Assembly: GCA_910575435.1 (NCBI GenBank)
Contig: CAJTGI010000013.1
Location: 52,299-116,298 of the forward strand
Origin: Clostridiaceae bacterium
Lineage (GTDB): Bacteria; Bacillota; Clostridia; Lachnospirales; Lachnospiraceae
DNA length: 64,000 nt
Reading direction: 5' to 3'
Part shown: positions 44,387 to 54,256 of the stretch, one piece after another
Position numbering within the stretch: position 1 is the stretch's first letter
Layout: each line of letters opens with the position of its first letter
Position numbers and translations under genes: made by a program
Notes under the pieces: generated by a model
What the model saw: the letters and a program-made list of their open reading frames with translations, nothing else
The model's database searches: none
Told to the model about the DNA's origin: nothing

Positions 44387-45694
44387 TCACATTAACTCTT
44401 CCCGCTCCAGCTGCATCCGCATCGCCCATGCCGGCACCTTCTCCTCCTCATACTCCTCCAGAAACAAAAAGGCCGTCTTATAAGAAGGCTTTCTCTTTGG
44501 ATAGATTCCCCTCCCATCCGTAAAATACAGCAGTCCGCACAACTGCCCGAACTCCCCCCGCTCCAAAAGTTCCTCCACATAATCAAAAGCCGGCCGGAAA
44601 TCCGTATTTCCTCCCCCCACAATCTCAAAATCATGAATCAGGCTCTCCAGCTCTCCCTCGCTATCAATCACCGTATCCCGCTGTACCTTCTCGTCACACT
44701 GGATGACATGAATGCGGCATCGATGGAAAAAACTGTCCTCCTGCCTGAGTATCTGAAAAGTCTCCCTTAAAAAACCCTTCACCAATGTGCCATTGGTGGA
44801 ATAACTGGTATCCACAACCACCACGAAATCCCGAATCTTCCGTATCTCCCGGCTCTCCAATGGCTCCACCAGGGGCATATTTCCGTAGAGATGCAGCCCG
44901 TAGGTATAAAAAGTCAGGTCAAAGGCATCCTCATCACAGTGAACCTCCTCCCGTAGCACCGCAAATTTCCGCAGAAACTCTCGGTAATTCCTTCTGCCCT
45001 TCTGCACCTTCAACTGCCTGGCAAGCACCTCTTCCCCCTCACCGTTCTCTTCCCCCCGACGCTTCTGCTCCATTCTGGTCTGCCTTGCCACCTGATTCCA
45101 CTTCTTCTGGACCTGGCTCACGGGTGCTTGTCCCTGCACCTCCTTGGGCCAGAACACATGGTCGTCCCCGAAAAACTCCCTCCCGATCTGCTGCAGCTGC
45201 TCTCCATCCTTTCCCTGGAGATAGCGATAGATCTGGGGGGCGGATACCCCCACGCCATTCTGTTCCAGTTCCCGGTATATCTCCTTCCGCAGAAAGGTAA
45301 GAATCCGTTTCGTGCAATTTTTATTCATCCCGTCCATGGTGCGCTCCACCGCAATATCGCAGGCAATCCCCCACAAATCCCTCTGCCGCTCGCCCCCTAT
45401 CCACAGATGGGAAAAAATGCAGTGGAGTACCGTGTGGAGGTACACCCGGTCAAGATACCTGGAATTTTTCGGAAATACCCGAAGAATCTGCTCAGGAGAA
45501 TAATATAGATGCTCCCCCTCCGTGGCAAAGGTCTGCAGCCTTTCATCAGCCTTAGGTGCCAGCACCGAGAGGGCAATGCTCAGAAAAGGGAGTTCCAGAT
45601 AGATCTCCTCCCGCAAAAATGCCAAGATCTTCCCTGACATCTCCTCCTCCCAGAAAGTCTGGGAAGCCTCAAAAATCTTCGAACGCATACTCAT
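44387..45694 (-). CDS. VWA-like domain protein (DUF2201-type), MoxR partner
   Basis: About 435 residues from 45694. The N-terminal half has a zincin-like helix (HTVLHCIFSH) and GIACDIAVE, as in DUF2201 'metallopeptidase-like' proteins; the C-terminal half has a VWA-type fold with MIDAS-like DTSYSTNG and a later GGGNTDFRPAFDYV. Expected to form a complex with the MoxR ATPase. The start overlaps the LRR gene end by 26 bases. Same operon as its neighbours. Confidence 0.85.
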   Translation of the reverse strand: MSMRSKIFEASQTFWEEEMSGKILAFLREEIYLELPFLSIALSVLAPKADERLQTFATEGEHLYYSPEQILRVFPKNSRYLDRVYLHTVLHCIFSHLWIGGERQRDLWGIACDIAVERTMDGMNKNCTKRILTFLRKEIYRELEQNGVGVSAPQIYRYLQGKDGEQLQQIGREFFGDDHVFWPKEVQGQAPVSQVQKKWNQVARQTRMEQKRRGEENGEGEEVLARQLKVQKGRRNYREFLRKFAVLREEVHCDEDAFDLTFYTYGLHLYGNMPLVEPLESREIRKIRDFVVVVDTSYSTNGTLVKGFLRETFQILRQEDSFFHRCRIHVIQCDEKVQRDTVIDSEGELESLIHDFEIVGGGNTDFRPAFDYVEELLERGEFGQLCGLLYFTDGRGIYPKRKPSYKTAFLFLEEYEEEKVPAWAMRMQLEREELM

Positions 45695-46748
45695 CCCCAC
45701 CCCCTCTCCCATCCTCTTCACGCAGAGAGAGCATAAAACGCACTCCCTCTGTCCAATTTGCAGACACCGCCCGCTCTAGACAGCCCTTCAGCGAATCGGA
45801 TTTCAAAAGGCCCAAATCATACAACGCCTGTATCCCCGAAAGGTTTCTCTCCCTCACCATCATTTCACAGGCCGGGACTATGTTCTCACAGATATATATC
45901 CTGTATAATTCCCGCTCCCGCTCCTGGAGATTCCAGGGATATTGCAATCGAAAAGAGGCCATGCGGCACAGGGTGTCCACGCTCTCCTCCCCCCATTCCA
46001 AAGAAAAAATCTTATCATATGCCCCAAAATCAACCATGCCATCCTGAAAGCACTGCCGGGCCCGAAATCCCTCTCCCTGGATGTTCAGTTCAAAGATATG
46101 GGCAGGGCCAATCAAGTCATAATGCTCAGAATATTCAGGATATAGCAGCGCCGCCCGAACCTGCTCCCCCTCTTTGAAATACACGGCAGTCTCCCCGCTC
46201 CGCTGGGCCAGTATCTGCTTCAGGCAGCTGCCCTGTCCCGGACTGCCCCGAAAATAAAAAGACGAGAGACGGCGGCAGTTCATAAAAACATCGCTGCCTA
46301 CCTCCATCTCTCCCATACCCAAAACTATTTTCTCTAATTCCCGACACTGGTAAAAGGCAAGATTCCCAATCTTTGCAAGGGAATCCGGCAATTCCACCCC
46401 AGTGACGTTTTTTCCCGCCAGGGGATGCAACCCCTCCCGCTGGCACATCTGAGCAAACGCCTGGTTCCGCAAAGACTCCCCCTGGCTCTTGAACTTACCA
46501 TCGCCCTGGAAAGATTCCTGTCCGCCAAAAATCCCTGCAGCATCATCGCCCCACTGAAAATGCGCCCCATCTGAACAAATCCCAAAATCCCCCAAGGATT
46601 CCTTCTCTGAAAAACAGTAGTCCCCAATCTCCGCTACCATGCCGGAGGCAATCTTTTCAGGCAAGATCGCCTGAGATTCCTGCCCGAACACCCGCAGCAC
46701 CCTCACTCGTCCCTCCTCCAGAGACTGATACCAATACCACTGCTCCAT
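45669..46748 (-). CDS. BspA-like leucine-rich repeat protein
   Basis: 359 residues. LRR_5-like repeats: LPEKIASGMVAEIGDYCF near the start and GVELPDSLAKIGNLAFYQC, LEKIVLGMGEMEVGSDVF in the middle; the C-terminal third is helical and ankyrin-like in feel. No signal peptide, so cytoplasmic, unlike most BspA-type proteins. Coupled to the VWA gene, so likely an adaptor of the MoxR/VWA complex (inference). Confidence 0.7.
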   Translation of the reverse strand: MEQWYWYQSLEEGRVRVLRVFGQESQAILPEKIASGMVAEIGDYCFSEKESLGDFGICSDGAHFQWGDDAAGIFGGQESFQGDGKFKSQGESLRNQAFAQMCQREGLHPLAGKNVTGVELPDSLAKIGNLAFYQCRELEKIVLGMGEMEVGSDVFMNCRRLSSFYFRGSPGQGSCLKQILAQRSGETAVYFKEGEQVRAALLYPEYSEHYDLIGPAHIFELNIQGEGFRARQCFQDGMVDFGAYDKIFSLEWGEESVDTLCRMASFRLQYPWNLQERERELYRIYICENIVPACEMMVRERNLSGIQALYDLGLLKSDSLKGCLERAVSANWTEGVRFMLSLREEDGRGGGDEYAFEDF

Positions 46749-46832
46749 TTCACCCTCCCGTCAGTCACATATATTCTGCCATTCCATAGCCATTGTCGTC
46801 CTTTCCCCTGAAAGCGGAAAACTGCCTGGCCA

Positions 46833-47222
46833 TCACCTGATTTTGGCATACCTTAACAGCCCGTCGATGAAATCCAAGCCAATGCGATACAATGCAAGCA
46901 ATACGACCAGAGCCAATATAAGTACCAGAATCCGATAGAGAAGATACGCCCTGGCAAAGTCTTTCTTGACATCCGGGGTATTTTTCCTAATCGCCAGCAC
47001 CAGCAAATAGAAAAATCCCACCACAGGCACATGGATAAAGCAAATAGTCTGAAACCATCTGCCAGTCCTCCCTAACTGCTTTAATCTTTCTTCTCGGGAA
47101 AGAGACTCCCTCCCCGCTTTTATTTTACGCTTCTGCTTCACCTGTTCCTCCATTCTCTTCACGCTCCCGAAAATGCCAGCACATGCCTTCACCGAAAAGC
47201 GTCCGTTGCCACTCACATCCAT
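46833..47222 (-). CDS. Small membrane protein, two membrane segments
   Basis: 129 residues: a basic soluble N-terminus rich in Lys/Arg, then two hydrophobic segments (TICFIHVPVVGFFYLLVLA and YRILVLILALVVLLALY). No family recognised. It lies between the PBP gene (33 bp) and the LRR gene (84 bp) on the same strand, so probably cotranscribed; a link to the cell wall is only positional. Confidence 0.65.
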   Translation of the reverse strand: MDVSGNGRFSVKACAGIFGSVKRMEEQVKQKRKIKAGRESLSREERLKQLGRTGRWFQTICFIHVPVVGFFYLLVLAIRKNTPDVKKDFARAYLLYRILVLILALVVLLALYRIGLDFIDGLLRYAKIR

Positions 47223-47255
47223 TCCTCCTCCCCTGGGATAACCCCCTCTGCCTCC

Positions 47256-50033
47256 TTATTCTGTCACAGGATTCATCGTGGGCTGGGGCGTCTGCATGGG
47301 CTGCGGGGATGTGGCAGGAGCAATAGGCGACTTAGACGAATGGTCGCCCAGACCACGAATGTATGCCACATTCTTTTTGTACGCTTTTAGCAATGAAGCG
47401 TATTCACTGTACCCCTTGCATGCTTCCAGCGCCTTCTTTGCCTTTGCAATCAGCTCATCCATATTAGAAGGCTGCTTCTTATACGTGCGCAGAACACGAA
47501 TGCGAGCCTTAGCCGCTTTGATCCGACTCTTGCGCAATACATTCTGCCTCTCCCTCCTGGATTCCTCTGCCTGCTTCCTGGCAGCCAGGGCATTCTCTGC
47601 CTGTTTTGCCTCAAGGTACGCAGCCTCTGCCTTCTTCCAGTCCACTGCATCCTCCTTCAGAGTAGCATATTTATCTTTCACCCTTGCGGCATAAGACTTT
47701 CTTACCTTGTCATCCTCTATGGCAGAAATCATATCCCGAAGTTCCTCATAGGTATCCCGAAACTCCACATAATCCTCCATGCTCTTCAATGTCATGGCCT
47801 CGAACTTTCGCAATAATCTCTTCACAGTCTTCTCATAGTTCTTCTCCTCCAGCCCCGCAGCATAATTTGCCTTTTCCGCTAAAATGAGCGTGGAGAAATA
47901 ATCCTTCCCCCCTGTCCGCTTGTTCGTGCCTGCCACCTCCGTACCCTTCTGAATCGTTCCATTAGATTTATAGCCCGCAAGGCAGATCGTGTTTGGCACA
48001 TCAAAATCTAAAGGCTCCAATTTCTTATGAATGCCATCCATATACCTTTTCCAGATGCCGCCTGTCACAGACGCGCCCGTAGCTCCCGGCATAGCCCTCG
48101 GCGTATCATATCCCGCCCACACCACAGTAGTATAATATCTGGTGTAGCCGCAGAACCATACATCCTTTCCAGAATTGGCCGTCCCCGTCTTTCCTGCGCA
48201 AATCTGCTTATTTTCCATCTGCAGCCTGTGACCCGTGCCGTAAGGTTCCCGAAACACTCCCTTCAGCACATCCGTCATCAACCATGCCGCATCCTCCGAA
48301 TAAACCTGCCTGGTCTCCTCCGAATGCTTGTACACCGTACCGTCAGATACATGCTCAATCTTGCGAATGCAGGTCTTATCGCTATAACTGCCCCCATTGG
48401 CCAGAGTGGAATATCCCTTCGCCATATCTACCACCCGCACGCCCTCGGTGAATCCCCCAAGAGAGAGGGCTAGATTATCATTGTCAATATAGCTCAGGTT
48501 ATGGAACTTCATCTTATCCAGAAAACTAAGGCCATATTTGGGCGTAATGGTATCCAGCACCTGCCATGCAATGGTATTGATGGACCTGGCAACCGCCTCC
48601 CTGACCCGCACGCTGCCCCGGTAGCCTCCGCCGGAATTCTTCGGCCCGTTGGCAATAGGTTTGTCCGTCATCATCGTGGCAGGGGAGAACTTTCCAGATT
48701 CAAATCCCGGAGCATAGTCAATCAATGGCTTGATGGAACTTCCCGACTGCCTTGCCGCCAGATACGCCCTATTGTATGGATCTTTGGTTCCCCTTCCCCC
48801 CACAATGGCCACCACGTAATTGGAGGTATTGTCAACGCACACCGCGGCTCCCTGCATCTTATACTTTCCAGTCTCCTTATTCTTCTCCTTATTGTAAGCC
48901 AGCCCCTCATTCACTGACTTCTGCAGCTGCTTCTGCTTATTCATGTCAATGGATGTGTAAAGCCGATAGCCGCCAGAGCGGATATCATTGCACTTCTTGG
49001 AATAAATATCACTGTATTTCTCTTGATACGCCTCGTACTCATCCCTGTCCTTAAAAGTATACTTAAATTTAAAGTCTTCCTTCTCCATCAGTCCCAGCGC
49101 CGCACAGTGAATGGCATAGCTGGTAATGTAATTCTCATTATTTCCATCTTCCGCCACCTGAAGCACCTTTAACTTTTTCTTCACTGCAACTTTGTACTCT
49201 TTCTCAGAAATCACGCCTTCCTTTACCATAATTTCCAAGATGCTATTCCTTTTTTTCAGCGCATTGTCTGGGTTCGCCACCGGATCGTACCGGCTGGGGC
49301 TATTTGAGAGGCCAATAAGCACGGCCGCCTCGTGGGGCTCCAAGTCTGCGCACTTTTTCCCAAAATAATATTCGCTGGCGGCCTGCACCCCGTAACATCG
49401 ATTTCCATAAAAATTGCTATTACAATAGAATTCCATAATCTTGTCCTTGGAAAACTTTTCCTCCACCGTGGGAGCCAGCAATATTTCTGCAATTTTTCGA
49501 GTGAAGTTTTTATTTTGATTTAATAGATTATTCTTAATCACCTGCTGGGTAATGGTACTTCCCCCCTGGGTGATTTCCATATTGTTTTTTAAGAGGGCAA
49601 CGCCTGCCCGAAGAGTTGCCAGAACATCCACGCCCGCATGGGTCTTGAAGCGCTTGTCTTCCACCGCAATGTATCCGTTATAAATATAAGGAGAGATATT
49701 TTTCACAGCCACGTAAGTATACCGTCCGGTATTCACCGAGCCAACTTTTTTTCCTTTGGCATCAAACACCACGGTATCCTCGCTCATGATAAAATCCTCT
49801 TCGCTCATGTTTACCAGCTTGTCAAAAACCTCTTCTCTGGCCTCGGTGAACATAGGAAGCACCTTGACATACACGCAAATTCCCACAATGATGCACAGCA
49901 CAAGCACCGATGCCAATATCCCCAGCATCGCGCCCAATACATTGGAAACCACCCCCAGATAGCTTCCAATAATCCGAACAATTACCCCAAATCCTTCCCT
50001 CACCCTTGAAATCACTTGCTTACTGCTACTCAT
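47256..50033 (-). CDS. pbpA: Class A penicillin-binding protein (PBP1A-type)
   Basis: 925 residues from 50033 (GGAGG upstream). Membrane anchor at about 30-55, GT51 glycosyltransferase (EDKRFKTHAGVD, QGGSTITQQ), transpeptidase with SSIKP (SxxK), SIN (SxN) and KTGTANS (KTG). After the enzyme part comes a charged helical region of about 150 residues and a Pro/Thr-rich tail (QPMQTPQPTMNP). Polymerises and cross-links peptidoglycan outside the membrane. The long C-terminal extension is more than most PBP1A proteins carry. Confidence 0.93.
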   Translation of the reverse strand: MSSSKQVISRVREGFGVIVRIIGSYLGVVSNVLGAMLGILASVLVLCIIVGICVYVKVLPMFTEAREEVFDKLVNMSEEDFIMSEDTVVFDAKGKKVGSVNTGRYTYVAVKNISPYIYNGYIAVEDKRFKTHAGVDVLATLRAGVALLKNNMEITQGGSTITQQVIKNNLLNQNKNFTRKIAEILLAPTVEEKFSKDKIMEFYCNSNFYGNRCYGVQAASEYYFGKKCADLEPHEAAVLIGLSNSPSRYDPVANPDNALKKRNSILEIMVKEGVISEKEYKVAVKKKLKVLQVAEDGNNENYITSYAIHCAALGLMEKEDFKFKYTFKDRDEYEAYQEKYSDIYSKKCNDIRSGGYRLYTSIDMNKQKQLQKSVNEGLAYNKEKNKETGKYKMQGAAVCVDNTSNYVVAIVGGRGTKDPYNRAYLAARQSGSSIKPLIDYAPGFESGKFSPATMMTDKPIANGPKNSGGGYRGSVRVREAVARSINTIAWQVLDTITPKYGLSFLDKMKFHNLSYIDNDNLALSLGGFTEGVRVVDMAKGYSTLANGGSYSDKTCIRKIEHVSDGTVYKHSEETRQVYSEDAAWLMTDVLKGVFREPYGTGHRLQMENKQICAGKTGTANSGKDVWFCGYTRYYTTVVWAGYDTPRAMPGATGASVTGGIWKRYMDGIHKKLEPLDFDVPNTICLAGYKSNGTIQKGTEVAGTNKRTGGKDYFSTLILAEKANYAAGLEEKNYEKTVKRLLRKFEAMTLKSMEDYVEFRDTYEELRDMISAIEDDKVRKSYAARVKDKYATLKEDAVDWKKAEAAYLEAKQAENALAARKQAEESRRERQNVLRKSRIKAAKARIRVLRTYKKQPSNMDELIAKAKKALEACKGYSEYASLLKAYKKNVAYIRGLGDHSSKSPIAPATSPQPMQTPQPTMNPVTE

Positions 50034-50299
50034 AGCAAACCTCCAACCATTTAAGCTGCCCAGAAATACATGGATTTCTGCCACAGCCCCTTTGCCCTCT
50101 GGTAAATTCCCCAAAAAATATTCTCTGCTATTATACTGCTATTCAGCAGATATTTCAAGTTTTGATTCCATGCCGCCAGGATTTTCGGATACTTCTTTCC
50201 CACATCCTGGACATTGGATAAGTCCTCCCGTAAGATATTTTGCATGTATGATATAACTTAGGTTGACTAATTTCAACAATAGACTTCATGCCCTAGACG

Positions 50300-50308
50300 T
50301 GTTATAAT
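50300..50308 (+). promoter_or_regulatory. Extended -10 promoter of the repeat protein
   Basis: TGT-TATAAT (50300-50308) lies 30 bases before the ATG at 50339, which has AAGGAG upstream. In the remaining gap 50034-50299 I see nothing further. Confidence 0.5.
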
Positions 50309-50338
50309 ACAATCACTACAAAAAAGGAGCGTGATACT

Positions 50339-50917
50339 ATGGCACTGACTAATGAAGATTTACAGGCAATATCCGACATGATGGATAAAAAATTAAATCC
50401 TATTAACGGCAGACTTGATAAGATGGGCAATAGACTCGACAAGATGGACGACAGGCTTGACAAGATGGACGACAGGCTCGACAAGATGGACGACAGGCTC
50501 GACAAGATGGACGACAGGCTTGACAAGATGGACGACAGGCTCGACAAGATGGACGACAAACTCGACAAGATGGACGACAGGCTTGACAAGATGGACGACA
50601 GGCTCGACAAAATGGACGACAGGCTTGACAAGATGGACGACAGGCTCGACAAGATGGACGACAGGCTCGACAAGATGGACAATAGGCTCGACATAATGGA
50701 CAACAGGCTTGACAAGATGGACGACAGGCTCGACAAGATGGACAATAGGCTTACTACAATAGAAGTCAAACAAAACAGAATGTCAGAGCAGCTAACCGAG
50801 ATGCAATTATCGCAGAAACTATTTGAAATGAATGCTAACAAGAAGCTTGCCAGGCTGCAAGATGGCATGGACACAATGGAAGAAATCATGAAAATGAATG
50901 AACTGATACCAATGTGA
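50339..50917 (+). CDS. Heptad-repeat coiled-coil protein
   Basis: 192 residues. After a 24-residue head come sixteen uninterrupted copies of a 7-residue unit, mostly RLDKMDD, with Leu and Met at the a and d positions of a perfect heptad; then a more varied coil (RLTTIEVKQNRMSEQ) and an Asn/Lys-rich end. It would form a long parallel coiled coil with regular charge stripes. No signal or membrane segment. Function unknown. The opposite strand is also open but is a by-product of the repeat. It is flanked downstream by a hairpin. Confidence 0.8.
   Translation: MALTNEDLQAISDMMDKKLNPINGRLDKMGNRLDKMDDRLDKMDDRLDKMDDRLDKMDDRLDKMDDRLDKMDDKLDKMDDRLDKMDDRLDKMDDRLDKMDDRLDKMDDRLDKMDNRLDIMDNRLDKMDDRLDKMDNRLTTIEVKQNRMSEQLTEMQLSQKLFEMNANKKLARLQDGMDTMEEIMKMNELIPM
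50411..50746 (+). repeat. Sixteen tandem 21-bp units (coding minisatellite)
   Basis: Sixteen in-register 21-bp units, near-identical at DNA level (consensus AGGCTCGACAAGATGGACGAC with C/T changes). Such near-perfect repeats imply recent expansion by slippage, so copy number should vary between strains in steps of seven residues. Confidence 0.9.
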
Positions 50918-51051
50918 CGATAATACAGAGATCTGTTGAAAAACTCATTCTTTCAGGTTTGCTCTATATCTTTTTCTGAGATTGAATAAAAAACTGGTAA
51001 ATCCAATACAAGAAAACGTTCAACCCAACCAACTTATATTCAGGTACTAGA

Positions 51052-51098
51052 ATAAGCCCATAACTGACTAATTGTTACTTCATCAGCTATGGGCTTAT
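51052..51098. terminator. Bidirectional terminator-like hairpin
   Basis: ATAAGCCCATA-A-CTGA and TCAG-C-TATGGGCTTAT form a stem of about 16 bp with one mismatch, between the converging repeat-protein and rlmI genes. Confidence 0.65.
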
Positions 51099-51152
51099 GC
51101 ATATGTCTAGATATTAATTTCCTCCCAATTTTTACACCAATTATGCATCGCA

Positions 51153-52355
51153 CTACCGCTCCTCCACCACCTGGAAGATATAGAATTTCAGATAGTAGGA
51201 CTCCCCCGCCGCCCACAGAATCGGATGGTCTGGAGCCTGGGTGCGAAATTCCACCTGGCGCAGCCTCCTATGTACGCTCTTTGCCGCCTGGGCGATGGTT
51301 TTCGCAAAAAGTTCCTGATCCATGAAATGGGAGCAGGAGCACGTTGCGAGATAGCCCCCATCCCGCACCAGCTTCATCCCCCGCATATTGATTTCCCGAT
51401 ATCCCTTCACCGCATTCTTAATGGAATTTCTGGACTTAGTAAAGGCTGGAGGATCTAGAATCACCACGTCAAACCGCTCCCCCTGCCGCTCCAGTTCCGG
51501 AAGTTTCTCAAACACGTCCTCGCAAGCAAAAGATACCCGGTCGGACAAACCGTTGAGTGCCGCATTCTTTCTCGCCTGCTCCACCGCCAGTTCCGACGCA
51601 TCCAGTCCCAGCACGGAAGCAGCCCCCGCCTGTCCCGCATTCAATGCAAAAGAACCGGTATGGGTAAAGCAGTCAAGAACCCTGGCATCCTTGCACAGTT
51701 TCCGAATCGCCTGGCGGTTATATTTCTGATCCAAGAAAAAGCCCGTCTTCTGACCCTCCTTCACATCCACATAATATTTGACACCATTTTCCACAATCTC
51801 CACATCCGTGTCAAATCCCTCTCCAATAAAGCCACTGACGCACTCCATCCCCTCCTGCTTCCGCACTTTGGCATCGCTCCGCTCATACACGCCGCGGATT
51901 CCAATGCCATCCCTGGCAAGAATCTCCTTCAAGATGGCTACGACTTCCCCTTTATAACGGTCAATTCCCAATGCCAGAGATTGTACCACAAGCACGTCCC
52001 CAAATTTGTCAATCACCAGCCCTGGCAGGAAATCTGCCTCCCCGAACACGATGCGGCAACTGCTGGTATCCACCGTCTTTTTCCGATAATCCCAAGCATT
52101 TTCCAGCCGCATCTGGAAAAATGCCCCATCAATCTCCTGATCCACCTTTCTAGTGAGAAGGCGAATTCTTATTTTAGAATGAGGATTGAGAAATCCCTGT
52201 CCCATAGGATAGCCGTCAAAGTCGTGGACGACAACCACGTCCCCAGCCTCACAGTGTCCCACAATGGAGGCAATCTCATTGTCGTATACCCAAAGCCCCC
52301 CATTCTTGAGGGTGCGCCCCTCCCCCTTTTTCAATGTAACAATCGCCTGACCCAT
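51153..52355 (-). CDS. rlmI: 23S rRNA methyltransferase RlmI-like
   Basis: About 400 residues. N-terminal PUA domain (LKKGEGRTLKNGGLWVYDNE), central EEHEE-like domain, then class I SAM fold (VLDCFTHTGSFAL, GLDASELAVEQAR) with catalytic ILDPPAFTKSR. Family members make m5C in 23S rRNA (C1962 in E. coli); the exact site here is inferred. Start at the ATG 52355. Confidence 0.9.
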   Translation of the reverse strand: MGQAIVTLKKGEGRTLKNGGLWVYDNEIASIVGHCEAGDVVVVHDFDGYPMGQGFLNPHSKIRIRLLTRKVDQEIDGAFFQMRLENAWDYRKKTVDTSSCRIVFGEADFLPGLVIDKFGDVLVVQSLALGIDRYKGEVVAILKEILARDGIGIRGVYERSDAKVRKQEGMECVSGFIGEGFDTDVEIVENGVKYYVDVKEGQKTGFFLDQKYNRQAIRKLCKDARVLDCFTHTGSFALNAGQAGAASVLGLDASELAVEQARKNAALNGLSDRVSFACEDVFEKLPELERQGERFDVVILDPPAFTKSRNSIKNAVKGYREINMRGMKLVRDGGYLATCSCSHFMDQELFAKTIAQAAKSVHRRLRQVEFRTQAPDHPILWAAGESYYLKFYIFQVVEER

Positions 52356-52450
52356 CACTTAATCTTTTGCTCCCTTCATACATGCTACTTTTCCTTCTAT
52401 CAAGAAATCATCATTCCATGGTTGATACTATGCATAATAATACCAATAAC

Positions 52451-54217
52451 CTACGGTAGCCGATATTTTTTCTTATACATCTTATACCTTCTCTTAAACC
52501 GCTCTGCATCCTCTTCCTTTAACTGATCCAGATAATCATGGCTTTCAAAGCCCTCTTCCTCTATCTGTAGCAACCCGATTGCCACATTGGAACAGTGGTC
52601 TGCCACCCGCTCCAAGTCCGTGGTGATATCAGACAGCACAAATCCCAATCCGATGGTGCACTTGCCCTTGCGGAGACGCTTGATATGCCTCTTCTTCATC
52701 TCATCTGTAAGCGTGTCAATGACCTCCTCCAAAGGCTCCACCTCCATAGCAAGCAACACGTCCTCCCCCTCGTACAGTTCCCTGGTGAGTCGCAGGATTT
52801 CCCGCACTGCCTTTTTATATACTTTCAATTCCAGCAATGCCTTCTCGGAGAACTCTTCCTCCTTCTTCTGCATTCTTTCAGCAGTCTCCACAATATTGCA
52901 GGCATGATCAGAAATCCTCTCAAAATCCCCCATGCAGTGAAGCATCAGAGAAACCCTCTGGGAGTCCCGCTCTGACAGGTCCGCATTGCCCAGTTTCATC
53001 AGATAGGCACCCAGGTCATCCTCGTAGCGGTCCACCAAATCCTCCAATTCCAAAACCTTCTTTGCCCTCTTCTTATCGTAGGAGGTGAGCAGGGAAATGC
53101 TCTGGCTCACGGCATCCATGGCAAATCCAGCCATCTCCACGGAAGCCTTTTTTGCCTGGGCAATGGCAAATGCGGGCCTCTCCAGAAATCTCTCGTCCAG
53201 GAAGCGGGACACCGCCTGCTTCTCCTCCCTTTCCTCCTTGCCATCCCTCACCGTGAGCATGGAAAGCTTTACCAATCCGTCACGGAAAGGCAGCAGCACC
53301 AAAGTGGCAGAGATATTGAACACGCTGTGTACCACCGCAATGCCCGCACCTGTGGCAGCCTGATTCATAAAAGCAAAATCCAAAATACTGTGAAGAATAT
53401 AAAATACAATCACAAAAAGCAGAGTACCGATCAAATTAAAATAAAGGTGCAGGAAGGAAGCCCTCTTGGCGTTCTTGCTAGCCCCCACCCCGGATATCAG
53501 GGCAGTAGCACAGGTTCCGATATTCTGCCCCATAATAATCGGGATCGCCGAAGAAAAAGGCACGGTCCCCGTCAGGCACAGTGCCTGCAAAATGCCCACA
53601 GAGGCGGAAGAACTCTGAATCACCGCCGTCAGCACCGTTCCCGCCAGAATTCCCAAGGCAGGATTTTCTCCAAAAAGTAAAAATAACTGCTTGAACTGAT
53701 CATTTCCCGCCAGCGGCTTCATAGCACCACTCATGGTCTCCATTCCCGTCATCAGAATGGCAAAGCCCGCCAGAATCGTTCCTACATCCTGCTTCCTGCC
53801 GCTCTTAGCAAAGAGAATCAGGGAAACGCCAATCAGGGCCAGTACCGGTGAAAATGCGGAAGGCTTGCACAACGCCAGCACCACATTGTCTCCCTCCAGC
53901 CCCGTCAGGCTAAGGATCCAAGAAGTCACCGTGGTTCCCACATTGGCACCCATGATAATCCCTGCGGCCTGATTCAGCTTCATAATGCCAGAATTTACAA
54001 ACCCCACCACCATCACCGTCGTGGCAGAGGAAGATTGAATCACCGCAGTAACGCCCAATCCCAGAAGCACGGCTTTCAGAGGAGTGGAAGTAAACTTCTC
54101 CAGAATCGCCTCCAATTTGCCTCCGGAAACCTTCGCCAGACTCTCCCCCATAATATGCATTCCATAAAGAAATAACGCCAATCCCCCCACCATCTCCAGC
54201 ACTTTGAATATACTCAT
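52451..54217 (-). CDS. Na/Pi cotransporter with PhoU-like domain
   Basis: 588 residues. Two inverted Na/Pi-cotransporter repeats with QSSSATT (about 62-68) and QSSSASVG (about 198-205), eight or more membrane segments, then a C-terminal PhoU-like helical domain. Phosphate import with Na+, or regulation of phosphate flux. Separate transcription from the GH26-like gene upstream is possible (39 bp gap). Confidence 0.92.
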   Translation of the reverse strand: MSIFKVLEMVGGLALFLYGMHIMGESLAKVSGGKLEAILEKFTSTPLKAVLLGLGVTAVIQSSSATTVMVVGFVNSGIMKLNQAAGIIMGANVGTTVTSWILSLTGLEGDNVVLALCKPSAFSPVLALIGVSLILFAKSGRKQDVGTILAGFAILMTGMETMSGAMKPLAGNDQFKQLFLLFGENPALGILAGTVLTAVIQSSSASVGILQALCLTGTVPFSSAIPIIMGQNIGTCATALISGVGASKNAKRASFLHLYFNLIGTLLFVIVFYILHSILDFAFMNQAATGAGIAVVHSVFNISATLVLLPFRDGLVKLSMLTVRDGKEEREEKQAVSRFLDERFLERPAFAIAQAKKASVEMAGFAMDAVSQSISLLTSYDKKRAKKVLELEDLVDRYEDDLGAYLMKLGNADLSERDSQRVSLMLHCMGDFERISDHACNIVETAERMQKKEEEFSEKALLELKVYKKAVREILRLTRELYEGEDVLLAMEVEPLEEVIDTLTDEMKKRHIKRLRKGKCTIGLGFVLSDITTDLERVADHCSNVAIGLLQIEEEGFESHDYLDQLKEEDAERFKRRYKMYKKKYRLP

Positions 54218-54256
54218 CCTGTCAATTCCTTTCTGTTATTGCGATACGCAGCCAGG

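Noticed and set aside
50411..50746. CRISPR-like regular repeats
   Set aside because: The 21-bp units are directly adjacent with no unique spacers and form a coding heptad array.
50302..50889. A 195-codon reading frame rich in Ser, Leu and Ile antisense to the coiled-coil gene
   Set aside because: It is a by-product of the 21-bp repeat, which keeps every frame open. The plus-strand frame has the promoter, ribosome binding site and a sensible heptad.
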